A stretch of 64,000 bases of DNA, taken from NCBI RefSeq assembly GCF_025802015.1, contig NZ_JAOYFC010000002.1:62001-126000 (forward strand). The letters are read 5' to 3'. Under the pieces are notes generated by a model, which saw nothing but the letters and a program-made list of their open reading frames with translations, was not told the DNA's origin and made no database searches. The stretch comes from Falsihalocynthiibacter halioticoli. GTDB lineage: Bacteria > Pseudomonadota > Alphaproteobacteria > Rhodobacterales > Rhodobacteraceae. A program made the position numbers and the translations under genes. Shown one piece after another: positions 36,367-46,203 of this stretch (position 1 is the first letter of the stretch; each line of letters begins with the position of its first letter).

Positions 36367-37365
36367 ATGCGCAAACCAATTCGCGTTTTCATCAACGGGT
36401 TCGGACGGATCGGACGGACATTGCTGCGGCAAATCCTCTCGGATCAGCAGGGGCGCGGCATTGAGGTTGTCGGCATCAATGATATCGCCCCGCTTGAAAC
36501 CTGTGCCTATCTCTTCCGCTATGACAGCGTCTTTGGCCCCTACCCAACTGCGGTTGAAGCCGCAAACAAGACGCTCAAGATTGGCAGCCTTTCTGTTCCG
36601 TTTCACAATACCACGAGCCTTGCCGACATTGATCTAACGGGCGTTGATGTTGTGCTGGAATGCACAGGCAAGGCCAAAGATCGCGAAACCGCAGAGGCAG
36701 GCCTTTCTGCTGGTGCGCGCAACGTTCTTATTTCCGGCCCCTCGCCCGTGGCGGATCAAACCATCGTACTTGGCGCAAACGATCAGACACTCGGCGATGG
36801 AAAAATCATCTCCAACGCCTCCTGCACCACGAATGCCATCGCTCCCCTTCTGCGTACTGTGCAAGATTCCATCGGCTTTACCCACGCCCATATCACCACC
36901 ATCCATTGCTATACCGGCAGCCAACCAACCGTTGATCAACCTGGCGCAACATTGGAACGCAGCCGTGCGGCGGCGGTTTCGATGGTTCCAACCTCAACCA
37001 GCGCAGCAAGTCAGATCGCACATGTTCTCCCAGAATTCGACGGCCGTCTGAGCGTTTCGGCGGTTCGGGTGCCGACAATTTCGGTATCTGCGGTTGATGC
37101 CGTATTTCAAGTCAATGCGCGTCCAGGGGCCCCGATTGAAGACGTCCTTCAGGAGCTTTTCGGCGCTCATCCGCAAATCGGCCTAACCAACGATGCCTGT
37201 GTGTCATCCGACTTCCGTGCACGGCCGGAATCTCTCGTCCTATCGCTACGGGAAACCCAAGCCGTCGGGCAAAAGCAACTGCGGCTTTTCGGCTGGTACG
37301 ATAACGAATGGGGTTTTTCAGCACGGATGCTTGATATGGCCGAACGCTTGGCGGCGCGGGTCTAG
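36367..37365 (+). CDS. Type I glyceraldehyde-3-phosphate dehydrogenase-like protein
   Basis: The 332-residue protein is a full-length GAPDH with FINGFGRIGR, IND (suggesting NAD use) and the catalytic cysteine in ASCTTNA. The usual YTNDQ segment after the active site reads YTGSQ, and several segments around the phosphate sites differ from glycolytic enzymes, so erythrose-4-phosphate dehydrogenase or another aldehyde-phosphate substrate is possible. It starts 24 bases after a terminator, with GGAG upstream of the ATG. It is the second GAPDH in the window, distinct from the arsenic-linked one. Its link to glyoxylate assimilation is unknown; it may feed gluconeogenesis from oxaloacetate. Confidence 0.8.
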   Translation: MRKPIRVFINGFGRIGRTLLRQILSDQQGRGIEVVGINDIAPLETCAYLFRYDSVFGPYPTAVEAANKTLKIGSLSVPFHNTTSLADIDLTGVDVVLECTGKAKDRETAEAGLSAGARNVLISGPSPVADQTIVLGANDQTLGDGKIISNASCTTNAIAPLLRTVQDSIGFTHAHITTIHCYTGSQPTVDQPGATLERSRAAAVSMVPTSTSAASQIAHVLPEFDGRLSVSAVRVPTISVSAVDAVFQVNARPGAPIEDVLQELFGAHPQIGLTNDACVSSDFRARPESLVLSLRETQAVGQKQLRLFGWYDNEWGFSARMLDMAERLAARV

Positions 37366-37377
37366 GCCGCTTCTATT

Positions 37378-38289
37378 TCACACCATCGCGGCTCGCATAA
37401 GAGCCATGCCGCGTTGTGCAACGAAATCCACAAGCAAGCGAACCTTTGGATCTTGCAACTTCTTGTGCGGATAGAGACAGCCAAAGATCGAAGGCATCGG
37501 GCGGTTTTCTGGCAAGACTTCAACAAGTTCGCCGCGCGCGAGATGCGCTGCGACCTCAAACAGCGGCTTGTTCACAATCCCGCGTCCGTCCAGTGCCCAG
37601 TTGAGCAACACATCGCTGTCGTCGGCATCGTACTTTCCCGACACCTCAAATTTACGCGGCCCGTCCGGAGTATTCAGTGTCCAGAAATATTCGGGCGAAC
37701 GCGGATACCGCAGCAAGAGGCAATTGTGCCCTTGCAACAAATCCTCTGGAACCTGCGGCGCTTCCATTTTGGCGAGGTAATCAGGCGCAGCGCAAAGAAC
37801 CCGCTCGCAATCAGCAATCTTGCGCATCTTGAGGCTGGAATCATGAGGCGTGCCAACGAAAAACGCGAGGTCCAACCCATCGGCCAAAATATCGACTTTG
37901 CGATCTGACATCCGCAGGCGCACTTCTATATCGGGATGTTCCTCCACGAATTCTGGCACAAGCGGCGCAATAATCCTGCGCCCAACCGCCAGTGGAGACG
38001 TCATCCGAATGGTGCCGCGCGGGGCGCCGGAATATTGCGCAATAACAGTTTCGGCCTGCCCGACAGCATCAAGAATACGCAAGGCTTCTCCATAAAACTG
38101 CTGACCAACCTCAGTTGGCGTCAACGAGCGCGTCGTCCGATTGAAAAGTCGCACACCAAGGTGCGTTTCCAACTCTTTGATCCGTTTGCTCGCAACCGCT
38201 GGCGTCAAACGCAGATCGCGCCCGCCCGACGTTATACTGCCAAGTTCCACAACGCGGCAGAATACGCGGAGGCTTTCCAGATAGGCCAT
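37378..38289 (-). CDS. LysR-family transcriptional regulator beside xdhABC
   Basis: The 303-residue protein has the LysR winged helix at the N terminus (ESLRVFCRVVELGSITSGG; recognition part TPAVASKRIKELETHLG) and a two-lobed effector domain. It is divergent from xdhA over 163 bases, the standard position for a LysR activator of the neighbouring operon. The protein closely resembles the other LysR protein encoded at 50952-51887 at many positions (for example HLGVRLFxRTTRSLTPTE), so the two are paralogues flanking the purine genes. The ligand is probably a purine or urate-pathway intermediate, by context only. Confidence 0.85.
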   Translation of the reverse strand: MAYLESLRVFCRVVELGSITSGGRDLRLTPAVASKRIKELETHLGVRLFNRTTRSLTPTEVGQQFYGEALRILDAVGQAETVIAQYSGAPRGTIRMTSPLAVGRRIIAPLVPEFVEEHPDIEVRLRMSDRKVDILADGLDLAFFVGTPHDSSLKMRKIADCERVLCAAPDYLAKMEAPQVPEDLLQGHNCLLLRYPRSPEYFWTLNTPDGPRKFEVSGKYDADDSDVLLNWALDGRGIVNKPLFEVAAHLARGELVEVLPENRPMPSIFGCLYPHKKLQDPKVRLLVDFVAQRGMALMRAAMV

Positions 38290-38452
38290 TTTGTGTCCTT
38301 AGTTGATGCAATGCGAGGTAGCTAGCATATCCAGAGACCTGTTATTTTCAACAATTCGTTGATAGTATTTCTCAATACCGATCATTTTTGCGAGCAGTCA
38401 TTCGCACTAAACTCACAGAAGCTCCCCTTCGGCAGCAGATTCGAGAGGCCCT

Positions 38453-39925
38453 ATGACCCATCAGACCGCCATCCGCTTTCTTCTTAACGGAGAGGAAAAG
38501 ACCCTCACCGATGTGAAGGCAACGCAAACGCTATTGGATTATCTGCGGATCGAGCAGCGTCTGACCGGCACCAAGGAGGGCTGCGCTGAAGGTGACTGTG
38601 GAGCGTGCACGGTACTTGTCGGGCGGCTTTATAACGGGGCACTTCGGTATGAGACCGTCAATGCTTGCATCCGGTTTCTTGCCTCGTTGAACGGTTGTCA
38701 TATCGTCACAATCGAACACCTGAGCGGGCCAAACGGGCGTTTGCATCCGGTACAGGAAGCGATGGTCGAGCATCACGGAAGCCAGTGCGGTTTCTGTACG
38801 CCGGGGTTTGTTATGTCGCTCTATGCGCTTTGGATGGAGAAGCCACAGCCAACTGAAACAGAAGTTGAAACCGCGCTTCAAGGCAATCTTTGCCGCTGCA
38901 CGGGATATGAGCCAATCATCAAGGCCGCCCTTGCGGTCAATGAGTATGGCACGCCAGCACATGATTATCTGAATGCGGAGCGTGAAAACCTTCTTGCACA
39001 ACTCGGCGCTCTTCAGCCCGAGGGCCGCATCGAAACTGGCCCCGCTGATGACCGCGCAATCCTTCCGCATACGACCGAAGATCTTGCACAGGTTCTGGCT
39101 GACAATCCAAAAGCCACCATTGTTGCCGGTTCAACCGACGTGGGGTTATGGGTGACGAAGTTCATGCGCCCGATTTCACCCGTGGTTTTCGTGAACCATC
39201 TCGAAGATCTCAAAGCAATTGAGACAACCGAAGACGCGCTATCCATTGGCGCGGGCGTGACATATAGCGAATGCGAAGCCGCCATTTCCGCCGCCTTCCC
39301 GCACCTTGAAGAGTATTGGAACCGCATTGCGGGCTGGCAGGTTCGCAACATGGGTACCATCGGCGGCAATATCGCCAACGGCTCCCCAATTGGCGACACA
39401 CCCCCCGTCCTGATCTCGCTTGGTGCCGAAGTTACGCTACAAAGCACCAAAGGCCGTCGCACACTTCCGCTTGAGGCATTCTTCATCGACTACGGCAAAC
39501 AGGACCGCGCGCCAGAAGAGTTTGTTGCTTCAATCCGCATACCGCTGCCTAGCGAAGGACAGATCGATGCAGCCTATAAGGTTTCGAAACGCCGCGACGA
39601 GGATATCTCTGCGGTGGCGGCCGGGTTCTCTGTTGTGGTCGAAAATGGTAAGATCACCTCAGTCAACCTTGCCTTTGGCGGTATGGCAGCGACGCCAAAA
39701 CGCGCCGCAAAGGCCGAAGCGGCCCTTGTTGGAAACCGTTGGTGCTCAGAGGCATTCGAGCACGCCGCAGACGCGATTGCAGAGGATTTCACCCCGCTGA
39801 GTGACTGGCGCGCATCTGCAGATTACCGCGCGCGCGTCGCGGGCAACCTGCTGCGCCGCTTCTATCTTGAACACGACAACAGCCAAGGTTCGGACGCTGA
39901 CATGCCCGTACGCTTGGCCGTTTGA
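38453..39925 (+). CDS. xdhA: Xanthine dehydrogenase small subunit (FeS/FAD)
   Basis: The 490-residue protein carries two [2Fe-2S] clusters. The plant-ferredoxin type is in GCAEGDCGACTV, with an earlier Cys motif, and the second is in CGFCTPGFV and LCRCTGYEP. A FAD-binding domain follows, with TIVAGSTDVGLW and GTIGGNIANGSPIGDTPP. This is the XdhA architecture of two-subunit bacterial enzymes. It passes electrons from the molybdenum subunit to NAD during hypoxanthine to xanthine to urate oxidation. It is the first gene of xdhABC, and the divergent LysR gene lies upstream. Confidence 0.93.
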   Translation: MTHQTAIRFLLNGEEKTLTDVKATQTLLDYLRIEQRLTGTKEGCAEGDCGACTVLVGRLYNGALRYETVNACIRFLASLNGCHIVTIEHLSGPNGRLHPVQEAMVEHHGSQCGFCTPGFVMSLYALWMEKPQPTETEVETALQGNLCRCTGYEPIIKAALAVNEYGTPAHDYLNAERENLLAQLGALQPEGRIETGPADDRAILPHTTEDLAQVLADNPKATIVAGSTDVGLWVTKFMRPISPVVFVNHLEDLKAIETTEDALSIGAGVTYSECEAAISAAFPHLEEYWNRIAGWQVRNMGTIGGNIANGSPIGDTPPVLISLGAEVTLQSTKGRRTLPLEAFFIDYGKQDRAPEEFVASIRIPLPSEGQIDAAYKVSKRRDEDISAVAAGFSVVVENGKITSVNLAFGGMAATPKRAAKAEAALVGNRWCSEAFEHAADAIAEDFTPLSDWRASADYRARVAGNLLRRFYLEHDNSQGSDADMPVRLAV

Positions 39926-39938
39926 AGGGAGAAACACG

Positions 39939-42263
39939 ATGAAACATCACACCGTTACCAAAGGTTTCACCCACCAGAACCAGAAACACGACAGCGCCGT
40001 AAAGCAAGTTACTGGGCGCGCGGAATACACAGATGATATCGCCGAGCCAGCGGGCACTCTGCATGCATATCTTGGTGTTTCTGACGTGGCACACGCCAAA
40101 CTCAACGGCATCGACCTAAGCAAGGTTCGCGATGCGGATGGCGTTGTTGCTGTCTTGACTGCTGATGACATCCCTGGCGCAAACGACATCAGCCCCACAG
40201 GCCGAAACGACGAGCCCGTGTTTCCGACTGAAAAGATCGAATTTCATGGCCAGCCGCTCTTTGCCGTAATCGCCGAAACGCGAGACGCAGCGCGGCGCGC
40301 AGCGGAGCTTGCCGAAGTGGATTGCGATGTCCTTCCCCATGCAATTGATCCCGTGAGTGCGCGCGACGCAGGGATGCCGCTCATCACCGAGCCACTCAAG
40401 CTTGAGCGCGGCGATATCGACAAGGGGTTTGCGACGGCGCAAAACCGTATCAAAGGTCAGGTGACCGTCGGCGGACAGGATCACATGTACCTTGAGGGTC
40501 ATATTGCCTTTGCTGTCCCAGGCGAGGATGAGGACGTTGTTGTCCATTGCTCCACCCAGCATCCGAGCGAAGCACAGCATATGGTGGCGCATGTTCTGGG
40601 CGTACCGTCAAATGCGGTGGTTGTGAATGTTCGGCGCATGGGCGGCGGGTTTGGCGGCAAGGAAAGCCAAATGAACCTGTTCTGTGCGGTTGCGGCAATT
40701 GGAGCGAAAAAGCTAGGCCGTCCGGTTAAGATCCGCCCTGACCGCGATCAGGACATGACCGCAACCGGTAAGCGCCATGACTTCGTGATTGATTACGACA
40801 TCGGCTTTGACAATGACGGCCGCATCGAAGCGGTATCAGGAGAATTTGCCGCGCGGTGCGGGTACTCTTCTGATCTTTCCGGCCCTGTGACCGACCGCGC
40901 ATTGTTCCATGCGGATAATGCCTATTTTTACCCGCATGTGCGCCTGACATCGCGGCCCCAGAAAACAAACACCGTTTCAAACACTGCCTTCCGAGGCTTT
41001 GGTGGACCACAGGGCGTTATTGCCGCAGAGCGCATGATCGAAGAGATCGCCTTTGCGCTCGACAAAGACCCGCTCGATGTCCGTAAGGCGAATTTTTATG
41101 GCGATGGTACCGATGGGCGGAACCTCACCCCCTATCACCAAAGCGTCGATGACAACATCATCGGCCGCGTGGTCGAAGAACTTGAGGAAAGCTCAGACTA
41201 CCGCGCCCGCCGCGAAGGTATTCGCGCATTCAACGCCAAGGGCGGCATCCTGCGGCGCGGGATTGCGCTCACACCCGTGAAGTTCGGGATTTCATTTACC
41301 GCAACCCATTACAACCAAGCCGGCGCCTTAATCCATGTTTATAACGACGGCTCAATCCACCTGAACCATGGTGGCACAGAGATGGGCCAAGGATTGAACA
41401 CCAAAGTTGCCCAAGTGGTTGCCGAGGCGTTTCAGGTTGACTTCAACCGGATCAAGATCACCAAAACCACAACAGAGAAAGTCCCGAACACATCGGCGAC
41501 TGCGGCGTCCAGCGGCTCCGACCTAAACGGGATGGCCGCACTGAATGCAGCAGAGCAGATCAAGGCACGGCTCGTCAGTTTTGCCGCCGAAAGCCGCGGT
41601 GTATCCGAAGATGCAGTTTCCTTCGGGCCAACTGGCATCAGCATCGGCACCGATGTCGTGCCGTTCGACAAGCTCGTCAAAGAGGCCTACATGGCGCGCG
41701 TGCATCTCTCGGCCACGGGGTTCTACAAAACGCCAGACATCCACTGGGACCGCGCCGCGGGCAAAGGGCGGCCTTTCTATTACTACGCCTATGGCGCGGC
41801 CTGTTCGGAAGTTACAATCGACACGCTCACGGGCGAGTACCGTGTGGAACGGGCTGATATTCTCCATGATGTGGGGCGCTCGCTCAATCCAGCACTCGAC
41901 AAAGGACAAGTTGAGGGGGCCTTCATCCAAGGCATGGGCTGGCTCACAACCGAGGAACTCTGGTGGGATGACGAAGGCCGCCTTCGTACCCATGCGCCTT
42001 CGACCTATAAGATACCACTTGCAAGCGACCGCCCGCGTGAATTCAACGTTAAACTGGCCGATTGGTCGGAAAACCGCGAAATGACCATCAAACGCAGTAA
42101 GGCTGTGGGCGAGCCACCGTTTATGCTGGGTATCTCGGTATTTGAGGCCCTCTCGATGGCGGTGGCCAGTGTTGCCGATTATCGCATTTGTCCGCGCCTC
42201 GAAGCGCCCGCTACGCCAGAGCGCGTATTGCTGGCGGTCGAGCGGCTTAAGGCCGGAGCCTAA
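39939..42263 (+). CDS. xdhB: Xanthine dehydrogenase molybdenum-binding subunit
   Basis: The ATG at 39939, preceded by GAAGGGAG, gives 774 residues; the frame extends 46 codons upstream but overlaps xdhA and is not supported. The protein has the molybdopterin subunit signatures GGGFGGKES, AFRGFGGPQG and SATAASSGSDLNG, and the catalytic glutamate in VGEPPFMLG near residue 727. It hydroxylates hypoxanthine and xanthine to urate in the cytoplasm. It follows xdhA by 13 bases and precedes xdhC by 3. A different purine or aromatic aldehyde specificity cannot be ruled out, but the genes around it are all purine catabolic. Confidence 0.93.
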   Translation: MKHHTVTKGFTHQNQKHDSAVKQVTGRAEYTDDIAEPAGTLHAYLGVSDVAHAKLNGIDLSKVRDADGVVAVLTADDIPGANDISPTGRNDEPVFPTEKIEFHGQPLFAVIAETRDAARRAAELAEVDCDVLPHAIDPVSARDAGMPLITEPLKLERGDIDKGFATAQNRIKGQVTVGGQDHMYLEGHIAFAVPGEDEDVVVHCSTQHPSEAQHMVAHVLGVPSNAVVVNVRRMGGGFGGKESQMNLFCAVAAIGAKKLGRPVKIRPDRDQDMTATGKRHDFVIDYDIGFDNDGRIEAVSGEFAARCGYSSDLSGPVTDRALFHADNAYFYPHVRLTSRPQKTNTVSNTAFRGFGGPQGVIAAERMIEEIAFALDKDPLDVRKANFYGDGTDGRNLTPYHQSVDDNIIGRVVEELEESSDYRARREGIRAFNAKGGILRRGIALTPVKFGISFTATHYNQAGALIHVYNDGSIHLNHGGTEMGQGLNTKVAQVVAEAFQVDFNRIKITKTTTEKVPNTSATAASSGSDLNGMAALNAAEQIKARLVSFAAESRGVSEDAVSFGPTGISIGTDVVPFDKLVKEAYMARVHLSATGFYKTPDIHWDRAAGKGRPFYYYAYGAACSEVTIDTLTGEYRVERADILHDVGRSLNPALDKGQVEGAFIQGMGWLTTEELWWDDEGRLRTHAPSTYKIPLASDRPREFNVKLADWSENREMTIKRSKAVGEPPFMLGISVFEALSMAVASVADYRICPRLEAPATPERVLLAVERLKAGA

Positions 42264-42266
42264 GTC

Positions 42267-43118
42267 ATGACGGCGCCCCGGGATCTTGAGCAGTTTTTCG
42301 CATCGGGCGAACCCGTCGCCTGCTTGCGGATCACGCGCGTACGCGGGTCCTCCCCGCGTGCGGAAGGCACCGAAATGTATGTATGCTCCGAATGCCTTTT
42401 CGGAACAATCGGCGGCGGGCAGCTTGAGCATCTGGCAATTGATGCGGCGCGGGAGTTGCTGGCCTCTGGCGATCTCTCCAAACACCTCGACATCCCCCTT
42501 GGTCCGCAGATCGGCCAATGCTGTGGCGGACGAGTTGAAGTGAGTGTGACGCGTATGAGCGCGGCTGACAAAGACGCCGCCCTCAGCAGAGACGCCGAAG
42601 CACGGGCCGCCAACCCTTCGGTCTATATCCTTGGTGCTGGGCATGTTGGCCGCGCACTCGCCGCGCAGCTCCAACATCTTCCTGTGCATACCGTACTCAT
42701 CGATCAACGCGCCGAAGAGTTGGCGCTCTCCGATGCAGCGGTCGAGAAACGCCTCAGTGCAATTCCCGAGATTGACGTGATGAGCGCCCCCGCTGGAAGC
42801 GCCTTCATTGTACTAACCCATGACCACGGGCTTGATTTCCTACTGGCCTCTGCGGCGCTACAACGCGCGGATGCGGCCTATGTGGGGCTGATCGGCTCAA
42901 ACACCAAGCGCATCAAGTTTCGCAACTGGTGCCGAAAATTCTGCGATGGCCTGTCTATCGCTCCATTGATCTGCCCCATCGGGGCAGGCGGTAGCCGCGA
43001 CAAGCGGCCTGCTGTGATCGCGGCCCATGTGGTGGCCGAAGTGATCACGGCGCTGACCTCTGAACCTGCCGCAGAACGCCCCGAGGGGGTAACTGTCTCG
43101 CATATCGCAGCACAGTGA
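42267..43118 (+). CDS. xdhC: Xanthine dehydrogenase accessory protein XdhC
   Basis: The 283-residue protein has the XdhC layout: an N-terminal domain with CLRITRVRGSSPRAEGTEM and GTIGGGQLE, and a C-terminal Rossmann domain with YILGAGHVGRALAAQL. XdhC binds molybdopterin cofactor, oversees its sulfuration and inserts it into XdhB. Cysteines are present in the central GQCCGG segment, which is typical of the family. It starts 3 bases after xdhB and is translated in the same unit. The permease gene follows after a stem-loop. Confidence 0.92.
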   Translation: MTAPRDLEQFFASGEPVACLRITRVRGSSPRAEGTEMYVCSECLFGTIGGGQLEHLAIDAARELLASGDLSKHLDIPLGPQIGQCCGGRVEVSVTRMSAADKDAALSRDAEARAANPSVYILGAGHVGRALAAQLQHLPVHTVLIDQRAEELALSDAAVEKRLSAIPEIDVMSAPAGSAFIVLTHDHGLDFLLASAALQRADAAYVGLIGSNTKRIKFRNWCRKFCDGLSIAPLICPIGAGGSRDKRPAVIAAHVVAEVITALTSEPAAERPEGVTVSHIAAQ

Positions 43119-43126
43119 ACAAACGC

Positions 43127-43159
43127 CGGCGGCGAAACGGGAGAGGAGCCCGTCCGCCG
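43127..43159 (+). other. Stem-loop in the leader of the purine permease gene
   Basis: Arms CGGCGG(CGAA)ACGGG and CCCGTCCGCCG can pair over eleven bases with a four-base bulge, just before the GAGGAGG ribosome site of the permease gene. It could stabilise the xdhABC end or tune permease translation. No T tract follows, so full termination seems unlikely. Confidence 0.4.
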
Positions 43160-43186
43160 ATTTCCGGCCCAACAGAGGAGGTCCCC

Positions 43187-44770
43187 ATGCAAAATGGGAG
43201 CTACACATACAAGCTGTTTCACCGCAGCGACTTCAGCGCGTTTTGGGCGCTGTTCACCGACAACCTGATCAACCTGATGGTGCTTGCTGGCGTCTGTCAG
43301 TTCGTGTTCCAAATGCCCGCCGAAATTGTCTATGGCCGCATCGTCCCTGGTGCCGCGATTGCCATTCTGGCCGGTATCGCGGTTTACGTTGGCCTTGCCA
43401 AACGCGCCGCGCAAAAACACGGGCGCGATGTAACCGCCCTGCCCTATGGCATCTCAACCCCGGTCATGTTTGTGTACCTGTTCGGCGTCATCGGTCCGAT
43501 TTACTGGTCCACCAATGATCCCATTCTTGCGTGGCAAGTCGGCATTGGCGCGGGCTTCATGGGCGGTATCGTTGCAGCTTTTGGCGCGGTCATCGGGCCG
43601 TGGCTCAAGCGGGTAACACCACGCGCAGGGATGCTCGGCACTCTCTGCGGCATTGCGCTTGTGTTTATCGGAACAGTGCCGCTCGCTACTGTTTTTGAAA
43701 ACCCGTTCATCGGTTTTGCCTCGATGGTCATCATCCTCTGGGGCCTCGTGGGGCGCTTCCGCCTTCCGTATAATATCCCCGCGGGTCTTCTGGCGTTGAT
43801 CGTTGGTACGGTTGTGGCCTTTGCCATCGGCGAAGCACGCATCAGCTTTGACGGTGTCGGATTCTATCCGCCGCTTCCATATTTCGGAGACTTGATCGCA
43901 GGCATTCAGCACCTATTCGCGAACCCTGAACTGTTCCTCGTCCTTGTACCGGTACAGATCTATAACTTCATCGAGACCATGAACAACGTCGAAAGCGCGG
44001 AAGCTGCGGGCGACCATTATCCTGTTGCCACCTGTCAGATCACCGACGGCATCGGCACCATGGTCGGCGCTCTCTTTGGCTCACCTTTCCCGACAACAGC
44101 TTACATCGGGCATCCCGCGTACAAACGCATGGGAGCACATGCGGGGTATATCATCGGCGTCGGGATTGTTATTCCGCTTGCGGCGTTTTTTGGGCTACTG
44201 GCGTTCCTTACCAACCTTATTCCGGTTGCCGCAGCGGCTCCTGTGCTGGTGTTCGTTGCGCTTAGCCTCATCACGAACACCGCGCATTCAATCAAAACAG
44301 ACCATATGGCCGCTGTGACCATTGCGATGATGCCGCATGTCTCATCGTTCCTGATTACGAAATGGGGCTCTCTCATGGGCGCACTGGGCGCTGTTGGCGT
44401 GGCCTCCCTTCCACAGTTGGGTGACCCCGAACTTACGGCAGCACTCTTGCAACAAGGGGCGCATTTCGAGGGGCATCTCGCCCTTTCGCAAGGCGCGATC
44501 CTGACCGGTCTCATATGGGGTGCGATCGTGGCGAGCGTCATTGACGGGAATTTCCGCAACGCGGCCGGCTTTGCCCTTGCGGCGACGATCATGTCCTCGC
44601 TCGGTGTGATCCACGGCGCGAGTTTGCACTGGCCCGAATTGAGCGGCGTCTCTGGCGGATATCTCATCGCGGCAGCGTTCCTCTATATCTATCCGCTGTT
44701 CCACAAAGACGGCGAACTCAACAACGAGAACGTTGTCATCGACGAGGCCGCAGCGCCTCCAGCCGAATAA
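43187..44770 (+). CDS. NCS2-like (AzgA-related) purine permease
   Basis: The ATG at 43187, with GAGGAGG five bases upstream, gives a 527-residue membrane protein with about twelve to fourteen helices. It shows NCS2/SulP-fold features: an early FTDNLINLMVLAGV, the half-helix region ALPYGISTPVMFVYL, and a TM10-like SPFPTTAYIGHPAYKRMGA that resembles the TTSYIES segment of AzgA adenine/guanine permeases. It is longer than typical NCS2 proteins and has a charged C-terminal tail. Position between xdhC and guaD suggests import of guanine, hypoxanthine or xanthine by proton symport. The substrate is an inference. Confidence 0.75.
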   Translation: MQNGSYTYKLFHRSDFSAFWALFTDNLINLMVLAGVCQFVFQMPAEIVYGRIVPGAAIAILAGIAVYVGLAKRAAQKHGRDVTALPYGISTPVMFVYLFGVIGPIYWSTNDPILAWQVGIGAGFMGGIVAAFGAVIGPWLKRVTPRAGMLGTLCGIALVFIGTVPLATVFENPFIGFASMVIILWGLVGRFRLPYNIPAGLLALIVGTVVAFAIGEARISFDGVGFYPPLPYFGDLIAGIQHLFANPELFLVLVPVQIYNFIETMNNVESAEAAGDHYPVATCQITDGIGTMVGALFGSPFPTTAYIGHPAYKRMGAHAGYIIGVGIVIPLAAFFGLLAFLTNLIPVAAAAPVLVFVALSLITNTAHSIKTDHMAAVTIAMMPHVSSFLITKWGSLMGALGAVGVASLPQLGDPELTAALLQQGAHFEGHLALSQGAILTGLIWGAIVASVIDGNFRNAAGFALAATIMSSLGVIHGASLHWPELSGVSGGYLIAAAFLYIYPLFHKDGELNNENVVIDEAAAPPAE

Positions 44771-44794
44771 GCTCTGGCTTAGCACCAGATGCTT

Positions 44795-44829
44795 GTGCGG
44801 GCCGCATTGTCCCTACCAGCGGCCCGCAC
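44795..44829 (+). terminator. Strong stem-loop between permease and guaD
   Basis: Perfect 11-base arms, GTGCGGGCCGC and GCGGCCCGCAC, enclose a 13-base loop, 25 bases after the permease stop and 34 bases before guaD. There is no T tract after it, so it may be a Rho-assisted terminator or an mRNA-stability element setting a lower guaD level. Confidence 0.5.
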
Positions 44830-44862
44830 ACATACGAACCACCCCTTCAATAGGACAATAGA

Positions 44863-46203
44863 ATGTCAAAACCGCCATCCCAAAAGCTCCTGCGCGGCAG
44901 GGTTCTTGATTTCAACGCTGAGCCCCAAGATGCAACCGACACATCCGCCTATACCTATCTCACGGATGGCGCGATCCTAATCGAGGGCGGAAGAATCGCA
45001 GATGTTGGCACCTTTGCCGATGTTGCACAACGCGCGCCTGCGGCCGAAATCGTGGATCACCGCCCTAACCTTTTGATGGCAGGTTTCATCGACACGCACG
45101 TCCATTTCCCACAGGTACAAGTGATTGCGTCATGGGGTGCACAGCTTCTTGATTGGCTCAACACTTATACGTTCCCCGAAGAAACACGCTTTGCCGAGGT
45201 CGCCCACGCCGAGGCTATGGCCAGCAAGTTTTATGATTTGTTAACCGCGCACGGAACAACCACGGCCGTCGCCTATTGCTCTGTTCACAAGGAATCTGCG
45301 GAGGCGTTCTTTGGCGAAGCAGCACGCCGCAATATGTGCATGATCGGCGGCAAAGTAATGATGGATCGCAACGCGCCAGACGGGCTGCGCGACACGCCAC
45401 AAACAGGGTATGACGATAGCAAAGACCTGATTGCCAAATGGCACGGTAAGGGCCGCGCACATTATGCAATTACGCCGCGGTTTGCCATCACCTCGACCCC
45501 AGAACAGCTTGAGATGACGGGCGCTCTGGTTGCGGAACATGCGGATTGTTTTGTCCAAACCCATCTAAGCGAAAACCACGACGAAATCGCCTTTACGGCA
45601 GAACTTTACCCCGATGCACCCGATTACCTTGGCGTTTACGAAACCTATGGGTTGCTCACGCCAAAAATGTTGCTTGGCCACTCTATCCACCTGACGCCGC
45701 GCGAAATCGACCTACTTGCCCAAACACGCGCGAAACCTGTGTTTTGCCCGACATCGAACTTGTTTCTGGGGAGCGGGCTATTTGATGACGCAGGATTGCG
45801 CGGCAAAGGGATTTGCAATGCAATCGCCACGGATATCGGCGCAGGCACAAGCTATTCCATGCTTCAGACATTGAACGAAGGGTACAAAATCCTTCAGCTT
45901 CAGGGCCAAAAGCTACATCCTCTGCGGGCATTCCACTGGATCACGCGCGGCAATGCGGTTGCGCTCGGGTTGGAAGACAAAATCGGCACACTGGCCGCTG
46001 GATCAGATGCGGATATTGTCGTGCTTGATGCACGCGCAACCCCTGCTTCGGCGTTACGAATGGAACGGGCAGAAACGCTGTCCGAGGAGTTGTTTATCCT
46101 GCAAATGCTCGGCGATGATCGCGCGGTATCCGAAGTTTATGTTGCGGGGGTATCCGCAAAAACCGAAACGCAAACACATGACCGTCTTGCACTCACGGCC
46201 TAG
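44863..46203 (+). CDS. guaD: Guanine deaminase
   Basis: The 446-residue protein belongs to the amidohydrolase superfamily. It has metal ligands in GFIDTHVHFPQ, then HLSENHDEI, GHSIHLTPRE, and the final aspartate in ATDIGAGTSYSMLQT. This is the guanine deaminase pattern, and the length matches. It converts guanine to xanthine and ammonia in the cytoplasm, feeding XdhABC. It is the last plus-strand gene of this block; its stop falls inside a hairpin shared with the convergent TauE-like gene. Confidence 0.92.
   Translation: MSKPPSQKLLRGRVLDFNAEPQDATDTSAYTYLTDGAILIEGGRIADVGTFADVAQRAPAAEIVDHRPNLLMAGFIDTHVHFPQVQVIASWGAQLLDWLNTYTFPEETRFAEVAHAEAMASKFYDLLTAHGTTTAVAYCSVHKESAEAFFGEAARRNMCMIGGKVMMDRNAPDGLRDTPQTGYDDSKDLIAKWHGKGRAHYAITPRFAITSTPEQLEMTGALVAEHADCFVQTHLSENHDEIAFTAELYPDAPDYLGVYETYGLLTPKMLLGHSIHLTPREIDLLAQTRAKPVFCPTSNLFLGSGLFDDAGLRGKGICNAIATDIGAGTSYSMLQTLNEGYKILQLQGQKLHPLRAFHWITRGNAVALGLEDKIGTLAAGSDADIVVLDARATPASALRMERAETLSEELFILQMLGDDRAVSEVYVAGVSAKTETQTHDRLALTA

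Noticed and set aside
41523..42707. A 394-codon open frame on the minus strand across xdhB and xdhC
   Set aside because: It lies fully antisense to well-supported xanthine dehydrogenase genes, has no domain signature or ribosome site, and is an expected by-product of their codon use.
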